A DNA stretch of 28,532 nucleotides from a virus, in IMG/VR virus record IMGVR_UViG_3300033064_004823, positions 1 to 28,532 of that record; one strand, written 5' to 3'. Shown here one piece after another: positions 7,245-14,361 of the stretch; within the stretch, counting starts at the first letter, position 1; the number at the start of each line of letters is the position of its first letter. The notes below the pieces were generated by a model. That model ran no database searches. It was not told the origin of the DNA and was given only the letters and a program-made list of their open reading frames with translations. Made by a program: the position numbers and the translations under genes.

Positions 7245-7416
7245 TCTCATCGAAAGATTGGTGCATCTGGCAAATGAATCTGATGCAGGAGTAGTCCGTG
7301 TTGCTATGGGTAGTCCGGGTACTCCTGAGCACAAGGCCATCATTATAGTGGATGCTGGCCCTAACACTCAGGAGGTGCTGGATGCTGTGGGGCGTGTGGA
7401 GAATAGTTGGGAGTAG
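7216..7416 (+). CDS. Hypothetical protein (66 aa)
   Basis: The ATG at 7216 has GAAGGAG well placed upstream, although it overlaps the 3' end of the GNAT-like gene by 29 bp. The sequence is a short alpha/beta protein (IERLVHLANESDAGVVRVAM ... KAIIIVDAGPNTQEVLDAVG). It ends 24 bp before dnaN. No family is recognised. Confidence 0.65.
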   Translation: MPFCMDKLPNLIERLVHLANESDAGVVRVAMGSPGTPEHKAIIIVDAGPNTQEVLDAVGRVENSWE

Positions 7417-7440
7417 TTACCCAAATACAAGGAGAATCGC

Positions 7441-8520
7441 ATGAAAGTATCGTGCCTGCAAGAGAACCTAAATAGAGGACTAACAATAGTAGGAAGGGTC
7501 GTGCCCAGCGGTAAGGCCCTCAATCCTATCACTCAGAGCATCCTCTTGGAAGCTGGTGGAGGACAGCTCACCCTACAAGGAACAGACCTGGCTACCAGTG
7601 CTACCGTCTGGCTGGATGCCAAAGTAGAGGAACCCGGGAGAGCGCTTGTCCCGTTCAAGATGCTGGCGGACCTCGTCTCAACTCTGGCCAAGGACGAGGT
7701 GAAGCTGGAACTCGACAAGAGTGAGCTAAGGCTGAAGTGCGGGCGCTCAAAAGCCAAGGTTCGAGGGACTGATCCCGAGGAGTTTCCGGTGCCCTCCGCA
7801 GAGGAAACCTCCAGCATTATCCTATCAGGGAACTCCCTGAAGGATGGTGTGTCGGTGGTCTTCGCCGCAGCTAAGGAGGCATCCAGGCCAGTACTTCAGG
7901 GAGTCCTGTTAGATATGGGTTCTGGACAATTGAGGTGTGCTGCTACGGATGGCTTCCGGTTGGCAGTGACAACGGTCGATATTGAAGGGGATGCAGAAGC
8001 TAAAATGCTCATCCCCAGAAACACCCTCTCTATAGTGCAGCAACTGATAGATGACGAATCGGTGGTTGTTGGGATTGGGCCCGGGTATGTCTCATTTCAG
8101 CTGACACAGGCTCGCATTTCCAGTCCCTTGGTGCAGGGCACATTCCCCAACTACCAGCAGCTAATCCGAGATGAGCATCAGTGTGTCGTTGAGGTGGACA
8201 GGGAGGAGCTACTGAGATCTGTACGTAGTGCTGGAACCATGCCGCACGACTACTCCGCGGTAAAGATGGTGGTGGAGCCAGGAACTCCAGGAAGAATCAT
8301 TATATCTTCCCTGTCCAAAGAGCAAGGGGAGTATGAGTGTGTACTGGATGCCACAGTCAGCAACCCGGGTGAAGTCATGCTGAACGGGACTCACTTGGTT
8401 GAGAGCCTTCAGTCCATGACTACCGATTCCATCTTCCTGGGAATAGGAAAGAAGCTGGACCCGGTGGTGTTGTGGAGTGGTGGTCATACCGTTGTGTTGA
8501 TGCCATTGGTTGGGAAGTAG
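7441..8520 (+). CDS. dnaN: DNA polymerase III beta subunit (sliding clamp)
   Basis: This 359-residue protein is the length of cellular DnaN (about 365-375) and starts at ATG 7441 behind AAGGAG. The three-domain clamp pattern is present: an N-terminal ITQSILLEAGGGQLTLQGTDL strand set, a central SRPVLQGVLLDM...LRCAATDGFRLAV repeat, and a C-terminus ending in DPVVLWSGGHTVVLMPLV, the position of the usual PMR peptide-binding end. The ring encircles DNA and tethers the polymerase. No DNA polymerase is visible here, so the clamp would serve a host or distant polymerase, or recruit the nucleases nearby. Most phages lack a bacterial-type beta clamp. Acquisition from a bacterial host is likely. Confidence 0.95.
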   Translation: MKVSCLQENLNRGLTIVGRVVPSGKALNPITQSILLEAGGGQLTLQGTDLATSATVWLDAKVEEPGRALVPFKMLADLVSTLAKDEVKLELDKSELRLKCGRSKAKVRGTDPEEFPVPSAEETSSIILSGNSLKDGVSVVFAAAKEASRPVLQGVLLDMGSGQLRCAATDGFRLAVTTVDIEGDAEAKMLIPRNTLSIVQQLIDDESVVVGIGPGYVSFQLTQARISSPLVQGTFPNYQQLIRDEHQCVVEVDREELLRSVRSAGTMPHDYSAVKMVVEPGTPGRIIISSLSKEQGEYECVLDATVSNPGEVMLNGTHLVESLQSMTTDSIFLGIGKKLDPVVLWSGGHTVVLMPLVGK

Positions 8521-8539
8521 GAGGAAGGAGATAGCGAGC

Positions 8540-8890
8540 ATGACCATCAACCGCGAACACCGCAGGGAGAAACGCCTGAGAACCCAGAAGATGCGGGCTA
8601 AGGTACAACGACACGCTAACTACTTGGGCGCACATCGGTTGAAGAACAAAGCCAGGCGATTCAATGCCCATGAGCATATCGCGCCAGGTCCTGAAGGTAT
8701 TGAGGGGGAGCCGAGTGTAGTGGATGTTAGAGCGCAGATAATGGGAGGGGTGCTGGCGATTCAGGCAGCTAGACGTAAGATGTTGGTAGAAAGAGGGAAG
8801 AACGTAGAGACTACGTATGCTCCCGGGAAGTACTCGACCAACAAAGCGGGCAAGTTGCAGAGAGTTGGTAAGGCGGAAGAGGCCGAGTGA
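8540..8890 (+). CDS. Basic hypothetical protein (116 aa)
   Basis: The ATG at 8540 is preferred because GGAAGGAG precedes it; a TTG at 8510 would overlap dnaN. The N-terminal 45 residues are strongly basic (EHRREKRLRTQKMRAKVQRH), consistent with nucleic-acid binding. A helix near residues 60-85 (VVDVRAQIMGGVLAIQAARRKM) precedes a basic, unstructured tail. It lies immediately downstream of dnaN and is probably co-transcribed. No domain is recognised. Confidence 0.7.
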   Translation: MTINREHRREKRLRTQKMRAKVQRHANYLGAHRLKNKARRFNAHEHIAPGPEGIEGEPSVVDVRAQIMGGVLAIQAARRKMLVERGKNVETTYAPGKYSTNKAGKLQRVGKAEEAE

Positions 8891-9273
8891 TGTGGAGACC
8901 TGTGACGAAAGCAGATTGGGAACGGGTTGAGAGTCAAATCTTCTACGAGGCGACGAACAGCCCCGCCTTGAAGCCGGAATACGTAATCCAGTGTAACGCT
9001 AACTGGCTATTAATGCAACTCTACGAACCCGACGAAGAGCATGGTGCCGTATTTAGGGCTAGGGGCTTGCGGCGGATACGGGCCGCACCAGATATTGATA
9101 ATGAGGCAATCAATTGGGGCGACCTGAGTGTCAGGGAGGTCACCGTTCTCGGTGATGGTTGGTACATTTCCATCGAGGAGGCCGCGCCCGATTGCCCGCT
9201 GCTGTGCGGGTATATCAGTGGATGGCTAGAGAATTGGGGTTGGAAACCAGCAATCGTACACACAGAGTGGTAA
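8890..9273 (+). CDS. Hypothetical protein (127 aa)
   Basis: The ATG at 8890 overlaps the previous stop (TGATG); a GTG one codon earlier is possible. It is a soluble protein rich in Trp (DWERVESQIFYEA, EAINWGDLSVREV, GDGWYISIEEAAP, WLENWGWKP), with a CPLLC pair near the C-terminus. Nothing in it suggests an enzyme family. It is co-oriented and tightly coupled with its neighbours. Confidence 0.7.
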   Translation: MWRPVTKADWERVESQIFYEATNSPALKPEYVIQCNANWLLMQLYEPDEEHGAVFRARGLRRIRAAPDIDNEAINWGDLSVREVTVLGDGWYISIEEAAPDCPLLCGYISGWLENWGWKPAIVHTEW

Positions 9274-9288
9274 TGGAGGAGCAGGTAG

Positions 9289-9483
9289 ATGTCTAACCTA
9301 GAGACTCCAATTGAACTAGCTAATTTCATCGCTGACCTATGTGGAGTCTATGGGGGTGGACTAGACAGCGGAGAGCACCCGGATGACTGCGAGTGTAGGA
9401 GCTGCTTCGTTGTGAGGATGGCCCGTCGTATTCGCGAGGCATGTGCTAATGAGGTCTTGATCGCTCGGGGTAGTGTGCAGTAG
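9289..9483 (+). CDS. Small Cys-rich protein (DCECxxC motif)
   Basis: This is a 64-residue protein with a strong ribosome binding site (GGAGGAGCAGGTAG). It carries HPDDCECRSC near residue 34, a short Cys knuckle that recurs as HTEDCECKDC at the N-terminus of the gene at 25935. The flanking sequence is helical (IELANFIADLCGVYGG, VRMARRIREACAN). It probably binds a metal. Function is unknown. Confidence 0.65.
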   Translation: MSNLETPIELANFIADLCGVYGGGLDSGEHPDDCECRSCFVVRMARRIREACANEVLIARGSVQ

Positions 9484-9497
9484 ATGAAGGAACGAGA

Positions 9498-9947
9498 ATG
9501 AAAGCAATCACCTTAACTCAACCTTGGGCGACCCTAGTAGCAATTGGCGAGAAACAGTGGGAGACCCGCTCCTGGCGGACTAACTATCGTGGCCGCCTCG
9601 CCATCCATGCGGCCAAGGGTTTCCCTCGGTCAGCTCAGTATATTGCCAAGGAAACTCAACCCTTCCAAGACGCTCTGAATCGTCCTAATGAGGATTTGCC
9701 TCTCGGTGCCATTATCGCTGTTGTGACGTTAGAAGATATTCTGCCTGTAGTTAGCGTCTCTGCGCAGATCTCAGGAACTGAGTTGGTTTTTGGTGATTAT
9801 ACCCCTGGTCGATGGGCCTGGCAACTCACCGAGATATACCCACTCCAGTACCCGGTTCCCTGCAAAGGCGCATTGAGTTTATGGGATGTTCCTAGCGAGG
9901 TAGTAGAACGGATAGTCAAGGAGATAGCAGAGGAGACAGATCAATGA
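9498..9947 (+). CDS. ASCH-domain (PUA-like) protein
   Basis: This is a 149-residue protein with GAAGGAACGAG before ATG 9498. The ASCH signature is clear: LTQPWATLVAIGEKQWETRSW (Trp, Gly-x-Lys and Glu-x-Arg positions), then YRGRLAIHAAKG, and a later LPLGAIIAVVTLEDIL strand. ASCH domains belong to the PUA superfamily and bind RNA or modified nucleobases; some are nucleotide or amide hydrolases. In a phage it could recognise RNA or modified bases. Its stop overlaps the next start (ATGA). Confidence 0.85.
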   Translation: MKAITLTQPWATLVAIGEKQWETRSWRTNYRGRLAIHAAKGFPRSAQYIAKETQPFQDALNRPNEDLPLGAIIAVVTLEDILPVVSVSAQISGTELVFGDYTPGRWAWQLTEIYPLQYPVPCKGALSLWDVPSEVVERIVKEIAEETDQ

Positions 9948-10447
9948 AAGATAAACTGACCGCATACGCAACGAAGCTGGGGAGGTGGCTACTGGCCCTT
10001 CTCCTTATCCAGATCCGTCTTCGGGTATTCAAGGAGTACACAATTGCTCCCATTGGGAAGGTACACGATGTCATCCATACCGGCTACCCTCAGTTAGGGG
10101 TATTCCAGTGGAAATCCCTAGATGGGAAGTATCGTGTTTGCACCCAGAAGATGTTCGAGCGGATCATAAAGTGGGACTGGGTAAACTCGCGGAAGTACCA
10201 GCTGGACTGGTTTGATTGTGATGACTACGCCTTTACACTGATGGGGCGGGTACGCGCTCTGTTTGGCCTGAACTGCATCGGGGTAGTGATAGACAACTCT
10301 ATCAACTCAAACCACGCCTACTGCGTTGTCATTCTGACAGACAGTGAAGGGGAGTTATACGCGAAGCTACTGGAGCCGCAGAATGATAAGTGGGTGGTAG
10401 CAGGACAGCCACCCTACGAGATGAGGAAGGGTACTGTTATTATCTAA
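9944..10447 (+). CDS. Papain-like (transglutaminase-type) Cys/His protein with N-terminal membrane helix
   Basis: This is a 167-residue protein. Residues 11-26 (KLGRWLLALLLIQIRL) form a short hydrophobic segment that could anchor it in the membrane. The core has DWFDCDDYAF with Cys92, then NSNHAYCVVI with His124, and KLLEPQND with Glu144. This order of Cys, His and an acidic residue, with the D-C-D-D-(F/Y)-A motif, matches the transglutaminase-like/papain-like fold seen in phage proteins. It may be a peptidase, amidase or an inactive relative. The cell-wall or capsid target is unknown. It overlaps the ASCH gene by four bases. Confidence 0.7.
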   Translation: MKDKLTAYATKLGRWLLALLLIQIRLRVFKEYTIAPIGKVHDVIHTGYPQLGVFQWKSLDGKYRVCTQKMFERIIKWDWVNSRKYQLDWFDCDDYAFTLMGRVRALFGLNCIGVVIDNSINSNHAYCVVILTDSEGELYAKLLEPQNDKWVVAGQPPYEMRKGTVII

Positions 10448-10463
10448 GTAGAAGGAGATTGAA

Positions 10464-11180
10464 ATGACGCGGGAATGGTGTGACATACCTAGAGAAGAAC
10501 AAGATGATATAAGGGAGATGGTGGCCAAAGGGGTACCCGTAAGAGTACTAAGTGATCGCTTCAATGTGAGACAAGCCGGATTACACTCAGTGAGAAGTCA
10601 AATTATTAGAAAAGAGAACAAGTCCAAAAGACCACCCAAGGAAAGGCGGCCTGAGGAAAAGCGCCTGGTTGGGAAGCTCAAGTCAAGACTTCTACTGACG
10701 GATGAGCAGGTTCTAGAAGTAAAGGCCCTGGAAGAAGCGGGAGCAACGAGGGCAGAGTTAGTGGAGACTTATGGGTGCTCGTACACCACTATCATCCGAG
10801 CTATCTATCGGGCTATAAAGCTAGAAGCCCAGGAGAACCAATTAGCACCTGTGCAGGAACAGATAGTAGCGCTTGAGCAAGAGCAAGAAGTGGAACCCAC
10901 TCAAGTGGTCATGTCACCGCGAGAAGAGCCGACTAACCCCTTAGCGGTTCACTCCATCAAGGATCTCCTAACTCTCCTGGAAGGACATGAGCAGCATGTG
11001 CTAAAGGTGTTGACCGACCTGAGAACGCTTAAAGCAGCGCTGAACAGCTTGGCAGGGTGGGAGCGCAGTCTCGGGGAGGTAGTAGCCTTGCGGAATCAGG
11101 TTGATCTCCTCGCTCAGAGGAAATCGGAACTCGAGGGGAAATTAACTGAGCGAGCGATGATAGTGTATGGTGAGAGTTAG
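10464..11180 (+). CDS. HTH DNA-binding protein with coiled-coil tail
   Basis: This is a 238-residue protein behind GAAGGAGATTG. Two helix-turn-helix-like units are readable: residues 9-40 (EEQDDIREMVAKGVPVRVLSDRF) and residues 73-110 (TDEQVLEVKALEEAGATRAEL then YGCSYTTIIRAI), resembling resolvase or transposase-type HTH. The rest is Gln/Glu-rich and then a leucine-rich coiled coil (IKDLLTLLEGHEQHVLKVLTDL, LVRNQ-type heptads to the C-terminus). A DNA-binding, self-associating protein is likely; it could be a regulator, a small-terminase-like protein or a partition-like factor. The specific role is unresolved. Confidence 0.65.
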   Translation: MTREWCDIPREEQDDIREMVAKGVPVRVLSDRFNVRQAGLHSVRSQIIRKENKSKRPPKERRPEEKRLVGKLKSRLLLTDEQVLEVKALEEAGATRAELVETYGCSYTTIIRAIYRAIKLEAQENQLAPVQEQIVALEQEQEVEPTQVVMSPREEPTNPLAVHSIKDLLTLLEGHEQHVLKVLTDLRTLKAALNSLAGWERSLGEVVALRNQVDLLAQRKSELEGKLTERAMIVYGES

Positions 11181-11267
11181 TCCCTCGTATAAGATAGAGA
11201 ATTGTGTTCTTATCATCTAAGGAAGGTCGAATGACATGAGGCAGTCTCCTGAAAACAAAGGTGATTG

Positions 11268-11444
11268 ATGAGTAGACTACGGAGACCCATACTACGTATC
11301 TTCCTTCTCAGGAATCAACTAGCACTTGGGTTTGAACTTCGAGTGGGTAAGCTTGACCACCGCTGGTTCCTGAGCCTGAACGTGCAGGTGGTGGTGGTGT
11401 CGGTACATTTGTGGGTGAGGAGAGACAAGCGTGCAGGTAGTTAA
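11268..11444 (+). CDS. Small basic hypothetical protein (58 aa)
   Basis: This is a complete frame from ATG 11268 to TAA 11442, with AAAGGTGATTG upstream. The protein is basic and beta-prone (RRPILRIFLLRNQLALGF, then LDHRWFLSLNVQVVVVSVHLWV). The valine-rich strand is not long enough for a typical membrane helix. It overlaps the GTG start of the next gene by 14 bp. The interval 11181-11267 before it holds no gene, only a weak ATAAGA/TCTTAT inverted repeat around 11190-11216. Confidence 0.5.
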   Translation: MSRLRRPILRIFLLRNQLALGFELRVGKLDHRWFLSLNVQVVVVSVHLWVRRDKRAGS

Positions 11445-11913
11445 TGGCCGATGGCGGGGTATAATGCCTTTCCGGGTACACCGGGAACCTATTAGTTCAC
11501 AAGGAAGGACTGGCGAACCTTCCCCCGCTACTGCCTACCGTGAGTACCTTGACTACTACGAGAGAGAGGGGAATGACAAAGCAGAAGGCTCCTACACCGA
11601 GAAGTTGAGGGAAGCGCTGCGGGAGTGGATGAAGGTCAACCTCGGCTCTACCCTCTCCCCTCTCACATTCGAGTACCGCTTGTCACGGCACCGTATAGTC
11701 CTGGTCACTGGTAATGGGCCCTATATCTCTCACGACCCCAGGATTGGAAGCGGGGGGAGGGGGTTCACCTTGCATCTGGCTAAGGTGTTATCAATGGATG
11801 GTGTGCCGATGGACAAAGAGACACGGTTCTTTGCCCAAATCACCGGGTTCGCGTTGAACAGGATAGTCGGGAGGATTCCAGTGAAGATGCTGGAGGCACA
11901 GGCACATGAGTAA
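11431..11913 (+). CDS. Hypothetical protein (160 aa)
   Basis: The GTG at 11431 is chosen because AGGAG ends eight bases upstream; ATG 11464 is an alternative that removes eleven residues. It is a soluble alpha/beta protein with a charged helical middle (YREYLDYYEREGNDKAEGSY, EKLREALREWMKVNLG) and a Gly-rich turn (RIGSGGRGFTLHL). The stop overlaps the phosphoribosyltransferase start by eight bases. No family is recognised. Confidence 0.65.
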   Translation: MQVVNGRWRGIMPFRVHREPISSQGRTGEPSPATAYREYLDYYEREGNDKAEGSYTEKLREALREWMKVNLGSTLSPLTFEYRLSRHRIVLVTGNGPYISHDPRIGSGGRGFTLHLAKVLSMDGVPMDKETRFFAQITGFALNRIVGRIPVKMLEAQAHE

Positions 11914-12331
11914 AGTAGTAGACCAGACAATCATATTCGACTGGGACGACATTGACCGCCGACTCTCCGACCTACTCTGGAAACTCAAACCATTGAAGGG
12001 TGAGAGCGTCACCTACATCTATGGGGTACCCCATGGTGGGTACGTAGTTGCTGGCCTCTTCCAGCTGAAGTCCCAGGGAGTGGTTCGTTCAGTCCCAACC
12101 CCGGAAAAAGCCCGGTTTATCGTGGACGATGTTATTGACACTGGGCGCACGAGAGATGCCTTCTGTCGGTGCTACCCGCACCAGGAGTTTGTTGCTCTCA
12201 TGGACAAGAAAGACGAGGGCACCCGGAACTTCTGGATTCACTTCCCTTGGGAGAGAGAAGATGAGCCAGTTGGAGTGAGGCAGTCGACAGGCAAGGTGAT
12301 AGGGACACTCAAACCTAGGAAAGGACACTAA
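11906..12331 (+). CDS. Type I phosphoribosyltransferase-like protein
   Basis: This is a 141-residue protein. The PRPP-binding loop is well conserved, FIVDDVIDTGRT (residues 71-82), and YGVPHGGYVVAGL (39-51) is the equivalent of the PPi loop. WIHFPWE (110-116) resembles the purine-side C-terminal motif of xanthine-guanine-type enzymes. It is shorter than cellular Gpt (about 150). The reaction would join PRPP and a nucleobase. With the DCD-fold gene 220 bp downstream it suggests manipulation of nucleotide pools. Base specificity is not determinable by eye. Confidence 0.82.
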   Translation: MSKVVDQTIIFDWDDIDRRLSDLLWKLKPLKGESVTYIYGVPHGGYVVAGLFQLKSQGVVRSVPTPEKARFIVDDVIDTGRTRDAFCRCYPHQEFVALMDKKDEGTRNFWIHFPWEREDEPVGVRQSTGKVIGTLKPRKGH

Positions 12332-12342
12332 GGGAGGTAACG

Positions 12343-12543
12343 ATGGGACCCGAAATTAGGAAATTTATGCGTCGATGGGGGAGATCATGTTTGATAATTG
12401 GATTAATCTTGTTGGCTGGGAGTACTCTACTTGCTCTGCAGATATCTCCCTTATTCCTTATCCACTTCACTGGCATTCTTGGAATCTTGTTCTGTGGAGT
12501 AGGGGTATACATTATAATTGTGCTTCTCAGGGAAGGACACTAA
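12343..12543 (+). CDS. Small membrane protein, two transmembrane helices
   Basis: This is a 66-residue protein with AGGGAGGTAACG before ATG 12343. A basic N-terminus (RKFMRRWGR) is followed by two hydrophobic helices (about residues 16-33 and 38-61: SCLIIGLILLAGSTLLAL and HFTGILGILFCGVGVYIIIV). This topology occurs in holins and superinfection proteins, but no lysin is adjacent, so the role is open. It ends four bases before the DCD-fold gene. Confidence 0.7.
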   Translation: MGPEIRKFMRRWGRSCLIIGLILLAGSTLLALQISPLFLIHFTGILGILFCGVGVYIIIVLLREGH

Positions 12544-12547
12544 AGCG

Positions 12548-13012
12548 ATGGACCTGCATGTAACCGATGAGATTGTAGTGGAGAACCTCGTTCCTCCCGG
12601 CTTCTTTACTCGGGTTGACTCACGCAACCAGGCACAGATTGACGGTATGGTGGAGTCGCCCACTAAGCTTCCTTGGGTGCTCTCACCAGGCCGTAGTGCC
12701 TTGTTATCCACTGAGGAAGAGGTGTATCTTCCTCCTGACACAGTTGGATTCATCGCCGTGCGTGGAACCTGGGTGCGACTAGGTATCATCACGCCTCTGA
12801 CCATCGTTGATCCCGGGTTCAAAGGAACGCTGACTATTCGCGCTTTCAACTCATCCGCTTTTGACCTTCTCATTACCCCAGGTGACTCAATCTGGAGCAT
12901 GACGAAGGTGAAATTAGAACCAAAAAGCGAGCCGTTGTACGAGGGGCGATACCAAGGACAGAGTGGGTTGACGATAGCAAAGGCATTTAAGGAGGAGTGC
13001 GATGAGAGTTAA
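12548..13012 (+). CDS. dCTP deaminase/dUTPase-fold protein, probable altered active site
   Basis: This is a 154-residue protein from ATG 12548, with AGGGAAGGA upstream; a GTG at 12518 would overlap the membrane protein. The family hallmarks are readable: VYLPPDTVGFIAVRG (59-73), VRLGIITPLTIVDPGFKG (76-93), PGDSIWSM (111-118) and the C-terminal YEGRYQGQSG (131-140), which matches the dCTP deaminase nucleotide-binding lid. In E. coli Dcd the catalytic Glu follows DPGWSG in the motif VLEFYN; here the aligned segment is TIRAFN with Arg98. Deamination is therefore doubtful. It may act as a dUTPase, bind nucleotides as a sensor, or be inactive. Confidence 0.85.
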   Translation: MDLHVTDEIVVENLVPPGFFTRVDSRNQAQIDGMVESPTKLPWVLSPGRSALLSTEEEVYLPPDTVGFIAVRGTWVRLGIITPLTIVDPGFKGTLTIRAFNSSAFDLLITPGDSIWSMTKVKLEPKSEPLYEGRYQGQSGLTIAKAFKEECDES

Positions 13013-13265
13013 AATCCTAGGTTTTGAGTGCAAGGCGGATGGTTCTGGGTTTGTTCAGGTCGTAATAGTAGATGCTAGAGACCTTCCTATTGGGAATAGC
13101 ATGAACAGAATTCCTATATTTCCAAAGGACGACATAAACAGTGTTGAATCCCTGATGGGAATACTGCGAAAACGCCTTGGTGCTCTTCAAGAGATCAAGG
13201 ATCGTTTCGCTGTTATCGCTGATGCTCAGGGCGAAATCCTAGACCTGGAGGAAACCAATGGCTAG
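13002..13265 (+). CDS. Hypothetical protein (87 aa)
   Basis: The ATG at 13002 overlaps the previous gene by 11 bp and has AAGGAGGAG upstream. It is a short alpha/beta protein starting MRVKILGFECKADG with a helical second half (VESLMGILRKRLGALQEIKDRF). It overlaps the following gene by eight bases. No family is recognised. Confidence 0.68.
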   Translation: MRVKILGFECKADGSGFVQVVIVDARDLPIGNSMNRIPIFPKDDINSVESLMGILRKRLGALQEIKDRFAVIADAQGEILDLEETNG

Positions 13266-13587
13266 CGCTTTCAAGTGCGATTACTGCGGTGAGTACAAAG
13301 ACGGAGAGCCTTCGTGTTATGACGATGGTGGTGTTGACATGGGAGTTGTCTTCTTCGATAACCTCTTCAGTGCAGATGTGCCCACGGAGCTCCTTCCTCC
13401 TAAATGGAGTGAACGCGCCTACTGTCCTGGAAGCAACGAGCCCCGGGTTGAGGTGACCATCAGGGTGCCCTTGCTGCTCGATAGCGGGGAGGCCCCAGAG
13501 GTGTGCGAGCAGTGTTTATTTCTCATACTAATAGAGGGGTATAAGTTGCTCGGAAAAGATAGAGGAGTGTGGTCTTCTTCCCAGTAA
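13258..13587 (+). CDS. Zinc-finger-like hypothetical protein (109 aa)
   Basis: The ATG at 13258 is behind GGAGG. The N-terminus, KCDYCGEY, and the C-terminal VCEQCLF give two CxxC pairs about 75 residues apart, likely one zinc site. The intervening region is acidic and includes SERAYCPGSNEP and a beta strand EVTIRVPLLL. The 3' end contains the first copy of a 20-bp direct repeat (13575-13594). Confidence 0.68.
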   Translation: MASAFKCDYCGEYKDGEPSCYDDGGVDMGVVFFDNLFSADVPTELLPPKWSERAYCPGSNEPRVEVTIRVPLLLDSGEAPEVCEQCLFLILIEGYKLLGKDRGVWSSSQ

Positions 13588-13594
13588 TGAGAAA
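13575..13594 (+). repeat. Direct repeat, copy 1 (flanks 13617-13769 gene)
   Basis: TTCTTCCCAGTAATGAGAAA here matches 18 of 20 bases of 13777-13796. A shared AGATGAAGG follows each copy by 9-12 bp. The pair brackets one small membrane-protein gene, as if that gene were a cassette. Confidence 0.6.
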
Positions 13595-13616
13595 CACTAG
13601 AGGAGATGAAGGAGTG

Positions 13617-13769
13617 ATGGAAACAACTACAATAGTGGGCTTAAACGACCTGTCAACAGGTATGGTGGTATGGCTTTTTACGCTATCCATACTCACCTTC
13701 GTATTCCTTCTATGGATAGTATTATGGATCAACGAGCTCTACCGTCGAGTAAGGAAGCTGGAGGAGTGA
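13617..13769 (+). CDS. Single-pass small membrane protein (50 aa)
   Basis: The ATG at 13617 has GAGGAG 11 bases and AAGGAG 2 bases upstream; longer starts at 13569 or 13587 lack a ribosome binding site. A short soluble N-terminus is followed by a long hydrophobic helix (MVVWLFTLSILTFVFLLWIVLW) and a basic C-terminus (ELYRRVRKLEE), so the C-terminus probably faces the cytoplasm. It is flanked by direct repeats. Its role is unknown; a holin or regulatory membrane peptide is conceivable. Confidence 0.6.
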   Translation: METTTIVGLNDLSTGMVVWLFTLSILTFVFLLWIVLWINELYRRVRKLEE

Positions 13770-13776
13770 AGAGAGT

Positions 13777-13796
13777 TTCTTCCCGGAAATGAGAAA
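13777..13796 (+). repeat. Direct repeat, copy 2
   Basis: TTCTTCCCGGAAATGAGAAA, 18/20 identical to 13575-13594. It lies just after the stop of the 13617 gene in the 140-bp interval 13770-13909, which also contains the hairpin at 13833. Confidence 0.6.
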
Positions 13797-13832
13797 AGCC
13801 CCCATTATAGATGAAGGCCTCCCTCTTGGTGG

Positions 13833-13865
13833 TGAACCGTTGACCCGCGTAGCGGGGCCGGTTCA
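13833..13865 (+). other. Stable two-part hairpin
   Basis: TGAACCG (13833-13839) pairs with CGGTTCA (13859-13865), and inside it CCCGC (13844-13848) pairs with GCGGG (13852-13856) around a three-base loop. There is no following T-run, so a simple Rho-independent terminator is unlikely. It may be an RNA processing or attenuation element, or a protein-binding site. It shares a CCGCGTAG core with the hairpin at 14362. Confidence 0.55.
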
Positions 13866-13909
13866 GCAGTAGTGTAACAGGCTAAGCAAAGAATGTCAAG
13901 GAGGAAGAA

Positions 13910-14119
13910 ATGCTGACTCGAGTAGTACTGGACGCAATCGACTCATACAAGAAGATGAAGGAACATCAGCTAGCGGCAGCGAGAGCTCACAAGGAGATCG
14001 AAGAGGCAAGAAATATCTTCACTTCCTCCCAAAACGATGCCTTCAAGTCTCTGAAGGTGCTTGTGGATGAGTGGGTAGAGCAGCCAGCTGAGGCAGAAAC
14101 AAATAACCAAGAGAAGTAG
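13910..14119 (+). CDS. Small helical hypothetical protein (69 aa)
   Basis: The ATG at 13910 has a strong site, AAGGAGGAAGA. The protein is almost entirely predicted helix with alternating charge (IDSYKKMKEHQLAAARAH, KEIEEARNIF, FKSLKVLVDEWVEQ), so it could form a coiled coil. The C-terminus is polar. No motif is recognised. It heads a short two-gene unit with the ribbon-helix-helix gene downstream. Confidence 0.68.
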   Translation: MLTRVVLDAIDSYKKMKEHQLAAARAHKEIEEARNIFTSSQNDAFKSLKVLVDEWVEQPAEAETNNQEK

Positions 14120-14152
14120 AAGATCACATAACTTAGGGAGAAGGAGAATCAA

Positions 14153-14323
14153 GTGCCAAACAAGCTATTCCACATCCGAATACCCGACGAAGGGCACGTG
14201 CTCCTGAGAGAGGCCCGAGTCCAAGCACTGCGTGAGGGAAAAACCCTGGGGAAGTGGCTAACTGAGCTACTCCGAGAAGTTCTAGAGGATGACTCTCAAC
14301 CTCACTATAGAAGGTCCTCCTGA
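14153..14323 (+). CDS. Ribbon-helix-helix (Arc/CopG-type) regulator candidate
   Basis: This is a 56-residue protein starting with GTG at 14153, seven bases after AAGGAG. The sequence has a beta strand (KLFHIRIPDE), then two helices (VLLREARVQALREG and LGKWLTELLREVLED), separated by a KTLG turn. This is the ribbon-helix-helix layout of Arc, MetJ and CopG. Such dimers bind operators in the major groove. It could bind the TGTGT...ACACA boxes or the GTTCCTGTYAAGAAC sites in this window. A terminator follows at 14426. Confidence 0.65.
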   Translation: MPNKLFHIRIPDEGHVLLREARVQALREGKTLGKWLTELLREVLEDDSQPHYRRSS

Positions 14324-14361
14324 TCGAGAAACATCTATAACGAGGTATCACATCCACCTAC

